DNA of 48,120 nucleotides from a virus, in IMG/VR virus record IMGVR_UViG_3300021963_006145, positions 1 through 48,120 of that record. One strand, given 5' to 3'. The translations under genes were made by a program, and so were the position numbers. Below are positions 16,601 through 23,709 of this stretch, piece after piece. How positions within the stretch are numbered: position 1 is the stretch's first letter; the number at the start of each line of letters is the position of its first letter. The notes under the pieces are model-generated. The model was not told where the DNA came from and ran no database searches. It worked only from the letters and a program-made list of their open reading frames with translations.

Positions 16601-18746
16601 TCAAATTTCTGGTTCGCTTTTATGGGATGCAACAAATGATTACTGGATTGCCGGTCAATTAGGATCTGAACAAAGATTAGTAAGAGAAACTGAATTTAAT
16701 ACACAAGTTACTAGAATTAATAATGTTGAAACAAGTACTGGTTCGTTGAATTCATTTACTAGTTCAATCAACACAACTATTAAATCTAAATTAAATAGTG
16801 ATGGTGTTATTAGTGGCTCGTCACAAGTAAATCATAATGCAACAACAAACTATGATTCGAATCAACACGTTGATCACACAGCTGTTTCAATTTCTGCTGG
16901 TAGCGGTTTAAGTGGTGGTGGTACAATTGCGGCAACGAGAACATTAACTTTAGATACAGGTTCTTCACATTTTACTAATGGTGTTAAATCAAAGATGAAT
17001 ACCGATGGTGTTATATCTGGATCATCACAAGTATTATCTGGTACAGGTATATGGTCAGGTTCAGCGCAACTACCATCGGGTGTGGTGTCAGGGTCATCTC
17101 AGGTATTATTGGGATCAGGTATTTGGTCAGGGTCAGCGCAATTACCAGCTGGTACGGTATCAGGTTCATCACAAGTATTAGCTGGAACAACAATACATTC
17201 AGGCGCATTTTTTAATGGAATAAGTGTGGTTTCAGGATCTGCACAAATTTCATTTAACGGGATAACAGATAAACCAGCGCTTGTTTCCGGTTCATCACAA
17301 ATTTCGTTCTTAAGCCTTAACGGCATCCCAACTGGCTTAGTATCGGGATCGTCTCAAGTATTAGCAGGAACGGGGATATGGTCTGGATCAGCACAATTAC
17401 CAGCAGGTGTTGTGTCAGGATCTTCACAGGTTTTAGCTGGAACTACAATACATTCGGGAGCATTCTTTAATGGAATATCTGTTGTATCTGGTTCTGCACA
17501 AATATCGTTTGGCGGAATTACAGGAGTTCCTAGTGGTTTAGTTTCAGGTAGTTCACAAGTATTATCAGGAACTGGAATTTGGTCTGGTTCTGCTCAATTA
17601 CCAAGTGGTGTTGTGTCTGGGTCTTCACAAATAACTTACGGTTCAATATCAGGAATACCGGGTGGTATAGTATCGGGTTCAAGTCAAATAACTTTTGGAT
17701 CAATAAGTAGCATACCTTCAGGATTGGTATCGGGATCAAGTCAAATAACATTATCATCTACCACTGGATATGGTTCAGTTTTAAATCAGGCAGTTTTAAC
17801 TACAAGTACTCCAACATTTGATCAAGTTATTACTAGTAACAATGGTAACGGAACAAACTTCCGTATAGGAGATGACGTTTGGATTGGTGACATAAACGCA
17901 GCTAATACATTTAGAATACAAGGTGTACAAAATGCGGCTAATGCATATATAGTATTTGGTAATGGTGATGCAACTGCTCTTGGTAGAGCAAGTACTGGCG
18001 CATTAACATATGGTGGTAACACGGTTTATCATGCGGGTAATTTAACTAACTTAAATCAACTTAGTAATGGTCCTGGTTATATCACCGGAATTAACTCTAG
18101 TGCGGTAACAACAGCATTAGGTTACACCCCATATAACGCAACTAACCCAAATGGTTATATTACTGGTATTTCATTTGCCAATGTCTCAAGTAAACCAACA
18201 ACAATAAGTGGGTATGGAATTACTGATGCAATTACAACAAGTAACATTGGTTCACAATCCGTAAGTTATGCATCGACTGCAGGGTCTGCCGATCAAATTG
18301 ATGGTATAGGAATTAGAAACACAAACACAAGTGGTGTAGCGGCAAATACATTAGATTCAAACGGTTTAACATATGTTACAGATGTTGATGGTAGTAGCAC
18401 AAACCTAACAGGTAACTCAACAGATGGTGCGTTGTATTCTCAAATATATAGTTCAAGCTGGCAACATCAAATATATGGTGACTATAGAACCGGTATCATG
18501 TATGTTAGAGGTAAGAATAATGGTACTTGGGCCGGTTGGAAGAGAGTTGCGTTAAGTAGTGCAACAACATTCTCAAGTGTAACGAGTTTAACATTTACTC
18601 ATAACTTAGGTACTGCAAACGTAACGGCACAAGTATTCGATACCAATGGAGATATGTTCTTCCCTTCTAATATAAGAATATCATCAACACAAGTAATAGT
18701 AACTTTCGCTTCTTCTAGATCAGGAAGACTTGTAGTTACAGGATAA
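13623..18746 (+). CDS. Giant repetitive tail-fibre protein with cupredoxin-like and pyocin-knob-like domains
   Basis: A 1707-residue structural protein of the Ser/Gly/Thr-rich type seen in marine T4-like phage fibres. The order is: N-terminal SGSL/SGS repeats; a cupredoxin-like domain at about 130-240 (ends YYFCDHHVGMGNSITVY); a coiled region with many SSSVATTTSGL units (about 370-740); further segments sharing the GSLLFDA motif; a long SGSSQV(L/I) region (about 1130-1380); and near the C-terminus a pyocin-knob-like segment (GALYSQIYSSSWQHQIY...WAGWKRV, about 1600-1642). It ends in a beta-rich SGRLVVTG. It is probably a host-recognition fibre and a candidate substrate for the modifying enzymes just upstream (inference). 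Confidence 0.85.
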   Translation: MNIFDPHISGSLSVSGSGEISGDLTVLGTLFATISGTSQNAVSASHAAMYLLTSSFQTFTGSYTTGAFTGSFKGDGSGLYNIPASGVTGLNLTRIADGSATASISSADGLRINTNTEITGTLKVNNFNLGGNDIVEITLTDGGGKYYVNGVKNPKLSFIRGFKYRFYFDNNNVHPLLFSITNDGEHNGGVVYTTGVTTGSTPSFYVQIDVTDATPSTLYYFCDHHVGMGNSITVYSDFLNAQSSVNLTNVDTGMYATTGSNNFTNIQRTSGSLVVTGSVDVTGSINLFGTANISGSIMLNGQAIGTGKLDETTFNSYTSSNDGRLFAIENSTSSYNTFTSSIDTRIKNEMNEENVISGSIQVILTGTTGYSTFSSSVSTSIGALSSSVETTTSGLSSSIGSLSSSVATTTSGLTLSISSLSSSVATTTSGLSSSIATTTSGLTLSISSLSSSVETTTSGLSSSIGSLSSSVATTTSGLSSSIGSLSSSVATTTSGLSSSIGTISSSFSSTNDTQNGRLGTIETSTGSLNTFTSSIDTTIKNKLNTESVISGSIQVNITGTTGYNTFSSSVSTSIGALSSSVATTTSGLSSSVGSISSSLSSTNDTQNNRLGSIETSTGSLNLFTSSIDTTIKNKLNTESVVSGSAQVLITGTTGYSTFSSSVSTSIGALSSSVGTAINGLSSSVATTTNELSSSIATTTSGLTLSISSLSSSVATTTSGLSSSIGSLSSSVATVNLGQNNRLDSIEGKTGSYATTGSNTYQGSQTITGSLYISENLIVAGSSSIQHISSSIVNIADNIITVNAQNPALRFGGLAVIDSGSSPQVSGSLLFDATENEWIFVHQNQSSVTSALLIMGPETFDDLGNEIHLTNNRLVKSTIDEHVGDSNITDTGTKVSINSNTEVTGTFISTGNVSSPNITAIQIATGSLNSFTSSLLTAIELTGSNLTVRGNLLVKGTTTNVNTSTLDVDNNLINLNGAGASNAGLRVKDTTGVSQISGSLLWDATNDYWIAGQLGSEQRLVRETEFNTQVTRINNVETSTGSLNSFTSSINTTIKSKLNSDGVISGSSQVNHNATTNYDSNQHVDHTAVSISAGSGLSGGGTIAATRTLTLDTGSSHFTNGVKSKMNTDGVISGSSQVLSGTGIWSGSAQLPSGVVSGSSQVLLGSGIWSGSAQLPAGTVSGSSQVLAGTTIHSGAFFNGISVVSGSAQISFNGITDKPALVSGSSQISFLSLNGIPTGLVSGSSQVLAGTGIWSGSAQLPAGVVSGSSQVLAGTTIHSGAFFNGISVVSGSAQISFGGITGVPSGLVSGSSQVLSGTGIWSGSAQLPSGVVSGSSQITYGSISGIPGGIVSGSSQITFGSISSIPSGLVSGSSQITLSSTTGYGSVLNQAVLTTSTPTFDQVITSNNGNGTNFRIGDDVWIGDINAANTFRIQGVQNAANAYIVFGNGDATALGRASTGALTYGGNTVYHAGNLTNLNQLSNGPGYITGINSSAVTTALGYTPYNATNPNGYITGISFANVSSKPTTISGYGITDAITTSNIGSQSVSYASTAGSADQIDGIGIRNTNTSGVAANTLDSNGLTYVTDVDGSSTNLTGNSTDGALYSQIYSSSWQHQIYGDYRTGIMYVRGKNNGTWAGWKRVALSSATTFSSVTSLTFTHNLGTANVTAQVFDTNGDMFFPSNIRISSTQVIVTFASSRSGRLVVTG
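14730..15830 (+). repeat. Coding repeats: LSSSVATTTSGLSSSIG units
   Basis: About 1.1 kb of imperfect in-frame repeats in the fibre gene. Units of roughly 11-14 residues (SSSVATTTSGL, SSSIGSL, SISSL) recur with silent codon changes, and longer blocks of about 110 residues (GRLGTIETSTGSLNTFTSSIDTTIKNKLN... to STSIGALSSS) repeat at about 14590, 15160 and 15450. The units look like a trimeric coiled shaft. Varied synonymous codons suggest old duplication kept apart from recombination. Confidence 0.8.
17017..17760 (+). repeat. Coding repeats: SGSSQV(L/I) shaft repeats
   Basis: In-frame repeats of the pattern VSGSSQVLxGTGIWSGSAQLPxG, with SGAFFNGISVVSGSAQISF inserted at two places (about 17195-17260 and 17450-17515). 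The unit SGSSQ or SGSAQ appears more than fifteen times. Both large blocks share order, which suggests one duplication of about 250 bp. Such repeats are typical of long fibre shafts in marine myoviruses. Confidence 0.8.
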
Positions 18747-18760
18747 AATCATTATATTAG
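18730..18760 (+). promoter_or_regulatory. Bacteroidetes-type promoter, nearly leaderless
   Basis: TTG (18730-18732), 20-nt spacer, TATATTAG (18753-18760), then only 3 nt to ATG 18764. The elements and spacing follow the Bacteroidetes -33/-7 pattern (TTTG, 17-23 nt, TAnnTTTG) with an A in place of one T. The box is so close to the ATG that the transcript would start at or near the first codon. Confidence 0.5.
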
Positions 18761-18763
18761 ATT

Positions 18764-19897
18764 ATGCTAAGAGAAAACGTTGAAGTAAGTGGATCATTAA
18801 ATGTAAGTGGGCAATATATCATACCTAGAGGGCCTAGAGCAAATAGACCAACTAGCCCCGATATTGGTTCATTATATTTAGAGGAGTCTACTAGTGGAAG
18901 TTTTGTTGTAACATATACCGCATCATCCAACTATGATGCTGGATGGGAACCAGTTGGTTCACAAGATACCGATAGAACTGGTTTCAAATATAGACAAGTA
19001 ATTAATTTTTCTTATTTAGCTGGCGGTTATAAAGACGCGTCCCCTTGGAAAAATGTTCATAGAACAACTAATGCAACAGATCAAACTGTTCACTTAGGAG
19101 AATTGATGGATTACCCAGCATCTTATACATCGGGTGCTTGTAGTAAATCAATATTATTTGTTTGGTCAACAAACACAGATGGCGCGTGGAAATCGGCAAC
19201 ACAAATACATTCTACATGGACAACAGGTGTTCATATGGTTAATGAAACAGCATATGCTCACCAATCAAAATGGGATTTAGCAAATGCTAGAGACGACTTA
19301 GGAACGTTGTTTCAAGAAACAGAGTTCGCTTGGGTTTTTGGCGGCGGTGTTGCGACCGTTGAGAAATTCAATTTAACAAATGAAACAATGTATAGTGTAT
19401 ACTACCAAGCAGGTGCTCCATATATTACAACAACAACGTCTTTAACAAGTAGTTTAGGTGCGTCTGGATTCTCTGATGAAAATTATGGTTATGGTTATGG
19501 ATCGGAGAGTGGAAATAAATTATTCTTTGCAAATGATACATTTACTGCAAATCAACAATGGGGGGCTAGTGGTCAACAAAAGGGGATTAGTTCTAAAGTA
19601 GGAAAGGGTTATGCTGGGAATGAGGGAAACTATAATGGAGGTTATAACTTAAGAAGATGGAATGTTTTCACAGAAACCAATATTGGTAACGTCGCTAAAC
19701 CTCACGGTAACTGCGGAGAAGAAAATTTTACTATGGGACAAGACCATCAGTATATGCTAGGGAATTATGATGGTTTACAAAATAACACAAGTTGGAAATT
19801 TATTTATTCAACAGACACGGGAACTGTTAACCCATCTGGTTTAGCTCCGGGAGTTAATGGGGGAACATCATCTGGACATTGTGGTTGGAGAACATAA
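18764..19897 (+). CDS. Receptor-binding / tail-tip-like protein, paralogue 1
   Basis: A 377-residue protein, first of three tandem relatives. The N-terminus MLRENVEVSGSLNVSG echoes the SGSL attachment motif of the giant fibre; then come GPRANRPTSPDIGSLYLEESTSGSF and a C-terminal domain rich in Gly, Trp and aromatic residues (KGISSKVGKGYAGNEG, YNLRRW, CGEENFTMGQDHQYMLGNYDG). It ends SSGHCGWRT. The shared N-terminal piece looks like a docking module and the C-terminal part like a surface-exposed tip. The cysteines in NCGEEN and HCGW are kept in all three copies. Role in host binding is inferred from position. Confidence 0.7.
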   Translation: MLRENVEVSGSLNVSGQYIIPRGPRANRPTSPDIGSLYLEESTSGSFVVTYTASSNYDAGWEPVGSQDTDRTGFKYRQVINFSYLAGGYKDASPWKNVHRTTNATDQTVHLGELMDYPASYTSGACSKSILFVWSTNTDGAWKSATQIHSTWTTGVHMVNETAYAHQSKWDLANARDDLGTLFQETEFAWVFGGGVATVEKFNLTNETMYSVYYQAGAPYITTTTSLTSSLGASGFSDENYGYGYGSESGNKLFFANDTFTANQQWGASGQQKGISSKVGKGYAGNEGNYNGGYNLRRWNVFTETNIGNVAKPHGNCGEENFTMGQDHQYMLGNYDGLQNNTSWKFIYSTDTGTVNPSGLAPGVNGGTSSGHCGWRT

Positions 19898-19915
19898 AAA
19901 TTGTATTTATAAGAT

Positions 19916-21022
19916 ATGCTACACGAAAATATAGAAATAAGTGGGTCTTTAAAAGGACAAGGGGTAACAAAGCCACCAATAGGAACAAGAGCTAATAGAC
20001 CAGGTAGCCCACAAACGGGTTCTTTATATCTAGAACAAGCTGCTAGTGGTAGTTTTTTAATGGTTTATATTGGTGTAAGTAATAACGATAGTGGTTGGGT
20101 TAGAGTATCATCCCAAGTAAATGCCAATGTTAGTTTTAAATTCAGACAGATAATAAGTACATCTTTTTTAGCGGGTGGTTATAAAGACTCATCTCCTTGG
20201 AAAAATGTTCACAAAACGATTAACTCAACCGATCAAACAACACACATTGGTGAGTTATTGGATTTTCCTGCAACATATACATCGGGCGCTTGTAGTAAAT
20301 ATATCTTTTTTGTTTGGTCTGTTAATAATGATAATGCGTTTAAAGGACCCTCTGATGTACATAGTGTTAGAACTTCAGCTATTAATATGGCAAATGACAC
20401 AAAATATGCTCATAATACTAAATTTGATATAACAACCGCTAGAGGTGATTTGGGTACAATGCATAAAGAAACTGAAATCGCCTATATGTTTACTGGTGGT
20501 AGCTCTACCGTTGAAAGATTTGATTTAAGTACAGAAACAATTTCAACTGGGTTTAATTTAACAACAATTAATGGTAGTGATGGTGGTTCAGCATTTTCTG
20601 ACGAAAACTTTGGTTATGGTTGGACATCTTCAGCGGGTATTAAAATGAGTTTTGCTACTGAAACAATTGAATCATCTACTCAATGGGGGGCACATTCACA
20701 ACAAAAAGGTATTAGTTCAAAAGTGGGAAAAGGTTATGCGGGAAACGAAGGTAACTATGCTGGTGGTTATAACCTAAGACGTTGGAGTAACGCTAATGAC
20801 ACCAACATAGGTAACGTGGCAAAGCCACATCCAAACTGCGGTGAAGAAAATTTTACACTAGGACAAGACCATCAATATATGTTAGGAAATTATGATGGCG
20901 CACAAAATAATACAAGTTGGAAATTCTTCTATGCAACAGACACAGGAACAACCAGTGTTAGCGGATTAAATCCTGGTGTAAATGCTGGGACATCATCGGG
21001 CCATTGCGGATGGAGAGCATAA
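19916..21022 (+). CDS. Receptor-binding / tail-tip-like protein, paralogue 2
   Basis: A 368-residue paralogue starting 18 nt after copy 1. It keeps the N-terminal MLHENIEISGSL, GTRANRPGSPQTGSLYLEQ, the SFLAGGYKDSSPWKNVHKT core, YAGNEGNYAGGYNLRRW, PHPNCGEENFTLGQDHQYMLGNYDG and SSGHCGWRA. The middle part (about residues 120-250), around EIAYMFTGGSSTVERFDLS, differs most from copy 1 and may be the variable surface. There is no promoter-like box before it, so it is probably read through from copy 1. Confidence 0.7.
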   Translation: MLHENIEISGSLKGQGVTKPPIGTRANRPGSPQTGSLYLEQAASGSFLMVYIGVSNNDSGWVRVSSQVNANVSFKFRQIISTSFLAGGYKDSSPWKNVHKTINSTDQTTHIGELLDFPATYTSGACSKYIFFVWSVNNDNAFKGPSDVHSVRTSAINMANDTKYAHNTKFDITTARGDLGTMHKETEIAYMFTGGSSTVERFDLSTETISTGFNLTTINGSDGGSAFSDENFGYGWTSSAGIKMSFATETIESSTQWGAHSQQKGISSKVGKGYAGNEGNYAGGYNLRRWSNANDTNIGNVAKPHPNCGEENFTLGQDHQYMLGNYDGAQNNTSWKFFYATDTGTTSVSGLNPGVNAGTSSGHCGWRA

Positions 21023-21036
21023 AAATAATTTAAATT

Positions 21037-22146
21037 ATGATATACGAGAATTTAGAAGTTAGTGGTAGTTTAACATCGGATAGAGTTATCAATAGACCAC
21101 CTAAAGGAACTAGAGCAAATAGACCAGGTTCACCATTATCCGGATCTTTATATTTAGAAGAATCCAACAGTGGTAGTTTTTTAATGTTATATACCGGAGT
21201 ATCAAATATTGATAATGGATGGGAAAGAATTGCGGCACAAGAACCTGTACCAATTGCATTTAAATATAGACAAATTTTAGCATATACATATTTGGCCGGA
21301 GGATATAAAGACTCATCTCCATGGAGAAACGTACATAAAACAACAAACTCAACGAGTCAAACAACACACATCGGCGAGTTGTTGGATTATCCAGTATCTT
21401 ATACATCCGGAGCATGTAATAGAACAATATTATTCATTTGGTCAGTAAACGACGACGGAGCTTGGAAAGGTCCAGATTCTATTCATGGAACTAGAACATC
21501 GGCCATCAACATGTTTAATGATACAAACTATGCGCATCAAACAAAGTTTAATACTGGAACAGCTAGAAGTGACGTCGCTACCATGCAAAAAGAAACTGAA
21601 TTTGCTTATTTAATTTCAGGAGGTTCTACTTCAATTGAAAAATTTAATTTATCAAATGAAAGTTATGTAAGTGGATTTGGGGTAACATCTATTAATGGTT
21701 CTGACGGAGGTGGTGCGTTTTTTGATGAAAGTTTTGGATATGCTTGGACATCAAGTGCGGGTATTAAATTTAATTTTTCGAACGAAACACCAAGCTCTTC
21801 TACTCACTGGTCAGCACATGCTCAACAAAAGGGAATCAGTTCTAAGGTGGGTAAAGGTTACTGTGGTAACGAAGGTTCCTACAACGGTGGTTACAATTTA
21901 AGAAGATGGAGTAATGCCACAGATACAAACATTGGCAACGTAGCAAAACCACATCCAAATTGTGGCGAGGAAAACTTTGCAATGGGGCAAGATTGGCAAT
22001 ATATGTTAGGAAATTATGATGGCACTGGTCAAAATAACAGTAGTTGGCAATTTGTTTATGCGACCGATACTGGTTCAAACGCCGTTACTGGACTAGCACC
22101 TAGAGTTAATAATGGAACATCATCTGGACACTGTGGGTGGAGATAA
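21037..22146 (+). CDS. Receptor-binding / tail-tip-like protein, paralogue 3
   Basis: A 369-residue third copy starting 14 nt after copy 2. MIYENLEVSGSL, KGTRANRPGSPLSGSLYLEE, YLAGGYKDSSPWRNVHKT, GKGYCGNEGSYNGGYNLRRW and NCGEENFAMGQDWQYMLGNYDG are preserved, and it ends SSGHCGWR. One extra Cys (YCGNEG) replaces Ala of the other copies. Copies 2 and 3 are closer to each other than to copy 1 (shared SINGSDGG-type segment). All three could assemble on the same fibre as a mixed tip, or give alternative specificities. Confidence 0.7.
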   Translation: MIYENLEVSGSLTSDRVINRPPKGTRANRPGSPLSGSLYLEESNSGSFLMLYTGVSNIDNGWERIAAQEPVPIAFKYRQILAYTYLAGGYKDSSPWRNVHKTTNSTSQTTHIGELLDYPVSYTSGACNRTILFIWSVNDDGAWKGPDSIHGTRTSAINMFNDTNYAHQTKFNTGTARSDVATMQKETEFAYLISGGSTSIEKFNLSNESYVSGFGVTSINGSDGGGAFFDESFGYAWTSSAGIKFNFSNETPSSSTHWSAHAQQKGISSKVGKGYCGNEGSYNGGYNLRRWSNATDTNIGNVAKPHPNCGEENFAMGQDWQYMLGNYDGTGQNNSSWQFVYATDTGSNAVTGLAPRVNNGTSSGHCGWR

Positions 22147-22149
22147 TAG

Positions 22150-22180
22150 TTGACATTATGAAAAATTTTGAGTATATTAA
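22150..22180 (+). promoter_or_regulatory. Bacteroidetes-type promoter
   Basis: TTG (22150-22152), 20-nt spacer, TATATTAA (22173-22180), followed by a 14-nt A-rich leader and ATG 22195. It begins directly after the third paralogue's stop and would start a new unit of structural-looking genes. Confidence 0.45.
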
Positions 22181-22194
22181 ATAAAAAAACAAAT

Positions 22195-22959
22195 ATGGAA
22201 CAAGGTTACAAATATGACAGATCTAACTTCATCAATAATCCTTTTGATGAAAAATTAATGCAAATATCTGAAAACATGTCTTTTGCTCTACCAAAATACA
22301 AAGCGTACAATTTCGTTGGTGGTGCACAAATAACACCATATGCGAAATTAAAACAATGGTTATTAGAGTTAAGAGGTAGAGAAGACGCGGTAGAACATCT
22401 TGAATATACGGTTAGAAAAGCAGAACTTGAAATTCAAATGGATGAAGAAAGTAAAGAATTTATTGCAGATCCTAAAAGAAAAGAAATGGTTGATCTAACC
22501 ATTGCAGATAAACACGTAGATCTAAGAAAATTTAAGAGAAATCTTAGAGACGCATATAGAGAAAGACAGGGGTTTATTGATTTAATTAAAGAATTTTTAG
22601 AAACAGAAGACGCGATTTTACCTGATGGTACAAGATTAATTGATGTTTTTGGTAATCCAGAATTGGAAGAAAAGTATGAACATGAATACTGGACAGTTCG
22701 TATGGCTAAACAAGCTATGTTAGATATGATTTCATATGGTAGAATTGGTACAGGTAATTTAGATTCAATCTTAATGATGGCTCCGGAACAACAAAAACAA
22801 GTTTTATCGCTAGCATCGGCGTATACAATATCAATTGATAAAAATATAAATCAATTAATGGCGGAAGCGACAACAAATAATTTCTCAATTGAGGAATCAT
22901 TAAAGAATCAATTGAAATTAACAGAACCAAATAAAATAGAAACAGAAAAATTATTATAA
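22195..22959 (+). CDS. Helical phage protein of unknown function
   Basis: A 254-residue, highly charged and mostly helical protein. ATG 22195, behind ataaaaaaacaaat, is preferred over an in-frame TTG at 22168. Residues about 50-150 (KLKQWLLELRGREDAVEHLE..., ELEIQMDEESKEF, RDAYRERQGFIDLIKEFLE) would form long coiled coils; a smaller C-terminal part holds MLDMISYGRIGTGNLDSILMMAPEQQ. There is no signal peptide. It is probably a virion or assembly protein, given its place after the fibres. It ends EKLL and its stop overlaps the next ATG. Confidence 0.7.
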   Translation: MEQGYKYDRSNFINNPFDEKLMQISENMSFALPKYKAYNFVGGAQITPYAKLKQWLLELRGREDAVEHLEYTVRKAELEIQMDEESKEFIADPKRKEMVDLTIADKHVDLRKFKRNLRDAYRERQGFIDLIKEFLETEDAILPDGTRLIDVFGNPELEEKYEHEYWTVRMAKQAMLDMISYGRIGTGNLDSILMMAPEQQKQVLSLASAYTISIDKNINQLMAEATTNNFSIEESLKNQLKLTEPNKIETEKLL

Positions 22960-23699
22960 TGACACATATACTTTTTAAAGTTCAAGGAAATGTTCCGGGT
23001 TACATACACGTAGTTGGAATGTACTTAAATTATAATTATGGCAGAATAGCGGATGAATACAACGACATGAGAGTTGAATTAAACAAACTCGGAGCAATCG
23101 TTATACCAGAAGAAGTTGCTAGAGGTTTTGTGTTTGCTGACATATATAAAGAATATATTAGTGTTAGAACAAATTCGCACATTATGGATGAAATTCCACA
23201 GCTAGCAGAATCTGGTGAGACCGAAGCGGAAAAAGTTAAACATTATTTAACAGATGAAGACAAAGCGGCTAGTGTTGCGTTCAATAAAGCTGTAATGAAA
23301 AAAGTGGTTGCTGATAGATTCTCGGAAAGATATAAAGATCTTATGCTTGATGCCTCTTTGTTAGAAAAAGACACATGGGAAGAACAGAAAAGAGAAGCGT
23401 TTGGTTGGGTTGCCGATGAAGATTATCAAACACCAATCATTGATATTTTATCTGCTGGGAGAAATATTGATAAAGCAACATTCGTACAAAAAATAATTAA
23501 CAATGTTACAGGTTACAATACAAAACTGGCTAATCTATTGTTAGAACAACAACTATTAGAAGAAAGAATTAAAGCATGTGAAACTATTGCTGACTGTCAT
23601 AGACTTAAACATGAGAAATTTGGTGTTGCAATGAGCAAACAACAAAGAGAAGATGAGAATATTGAAACAACTCCTCTTACATTGAGAATGGACTTTTAA
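22959..23699 (+). CDS. Phage protein of unknown function
   Basis: A 246-residue, mostly helical protein beginning MTHILFKVQGNVPGYIHVVGMYLNYN. It has a possible N-terminal beta strand pair, an acidic mid-region (QLAESGETEAEKVKHYLTDEDKAASV) and a C-terminal helical part with ERIKACETIADCHRLKHEKFG. It is translationally coupled to the 22195 gene (TAATG), so the two products probably act together. I do not recognise a family; a structural or assembly role is likely from context. Confidence 0.65.
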   Translation: MTHILFKVQGNVPGYIHVVGMYLNYNYGRIADEYNDMRVELNKLGAIVIPEEVARGFVFADIYKEYISVRTNSHIMDEIPQLAESGETEAEKVKHYLTDEDKAASVAFNKAVMKKVVADRFSERYKDLMLDASLLEKDTWEEQKREAFGWVADEDYQTPIIDILSAGRNIDKATFVQKIINNVTGYNTKLANLLLEQQLLEERIKACETIADCHRLKHEKFGVAMSKQQREDENIETTPLTLRMDF

Positions 23700-23709
23700 A
23701 TTATAGTTA

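Noticed and set aside
16850-16875. GATTCGAATC, similar to a tRNA T-arm
   Set aside because: It lies within the fibre coding frame with no acceptor stem or anticodon arm around it. I saw no tRNA anywhere in the window.
14729-17757. Several long minus-strand and alternate-frame open frames across the fibre gene
   Set aside because: They are mirror images of the SSSVATTTSGL and SGSSQV repeats; they have low-complexity products, no start context and lie wholly within a strong coding frame.
14730-17760. Regular repeats that could suggest a CRISPR or tandem satellite array
   Set aside because: The repeats are in-frame, imperfect, vary in length and encode a fibre shaft; there are no equal spacers and no cas genes.
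22195-22959. EKLL ending of the 22195 protein, and KII/KNI endings of the 2069 and 927 proteins, as tags
   Set aside because: Leu and Ile are common here; these single cases lack the preceding S/T and are not on appended tails, so I count them as background for judging the tag claim.
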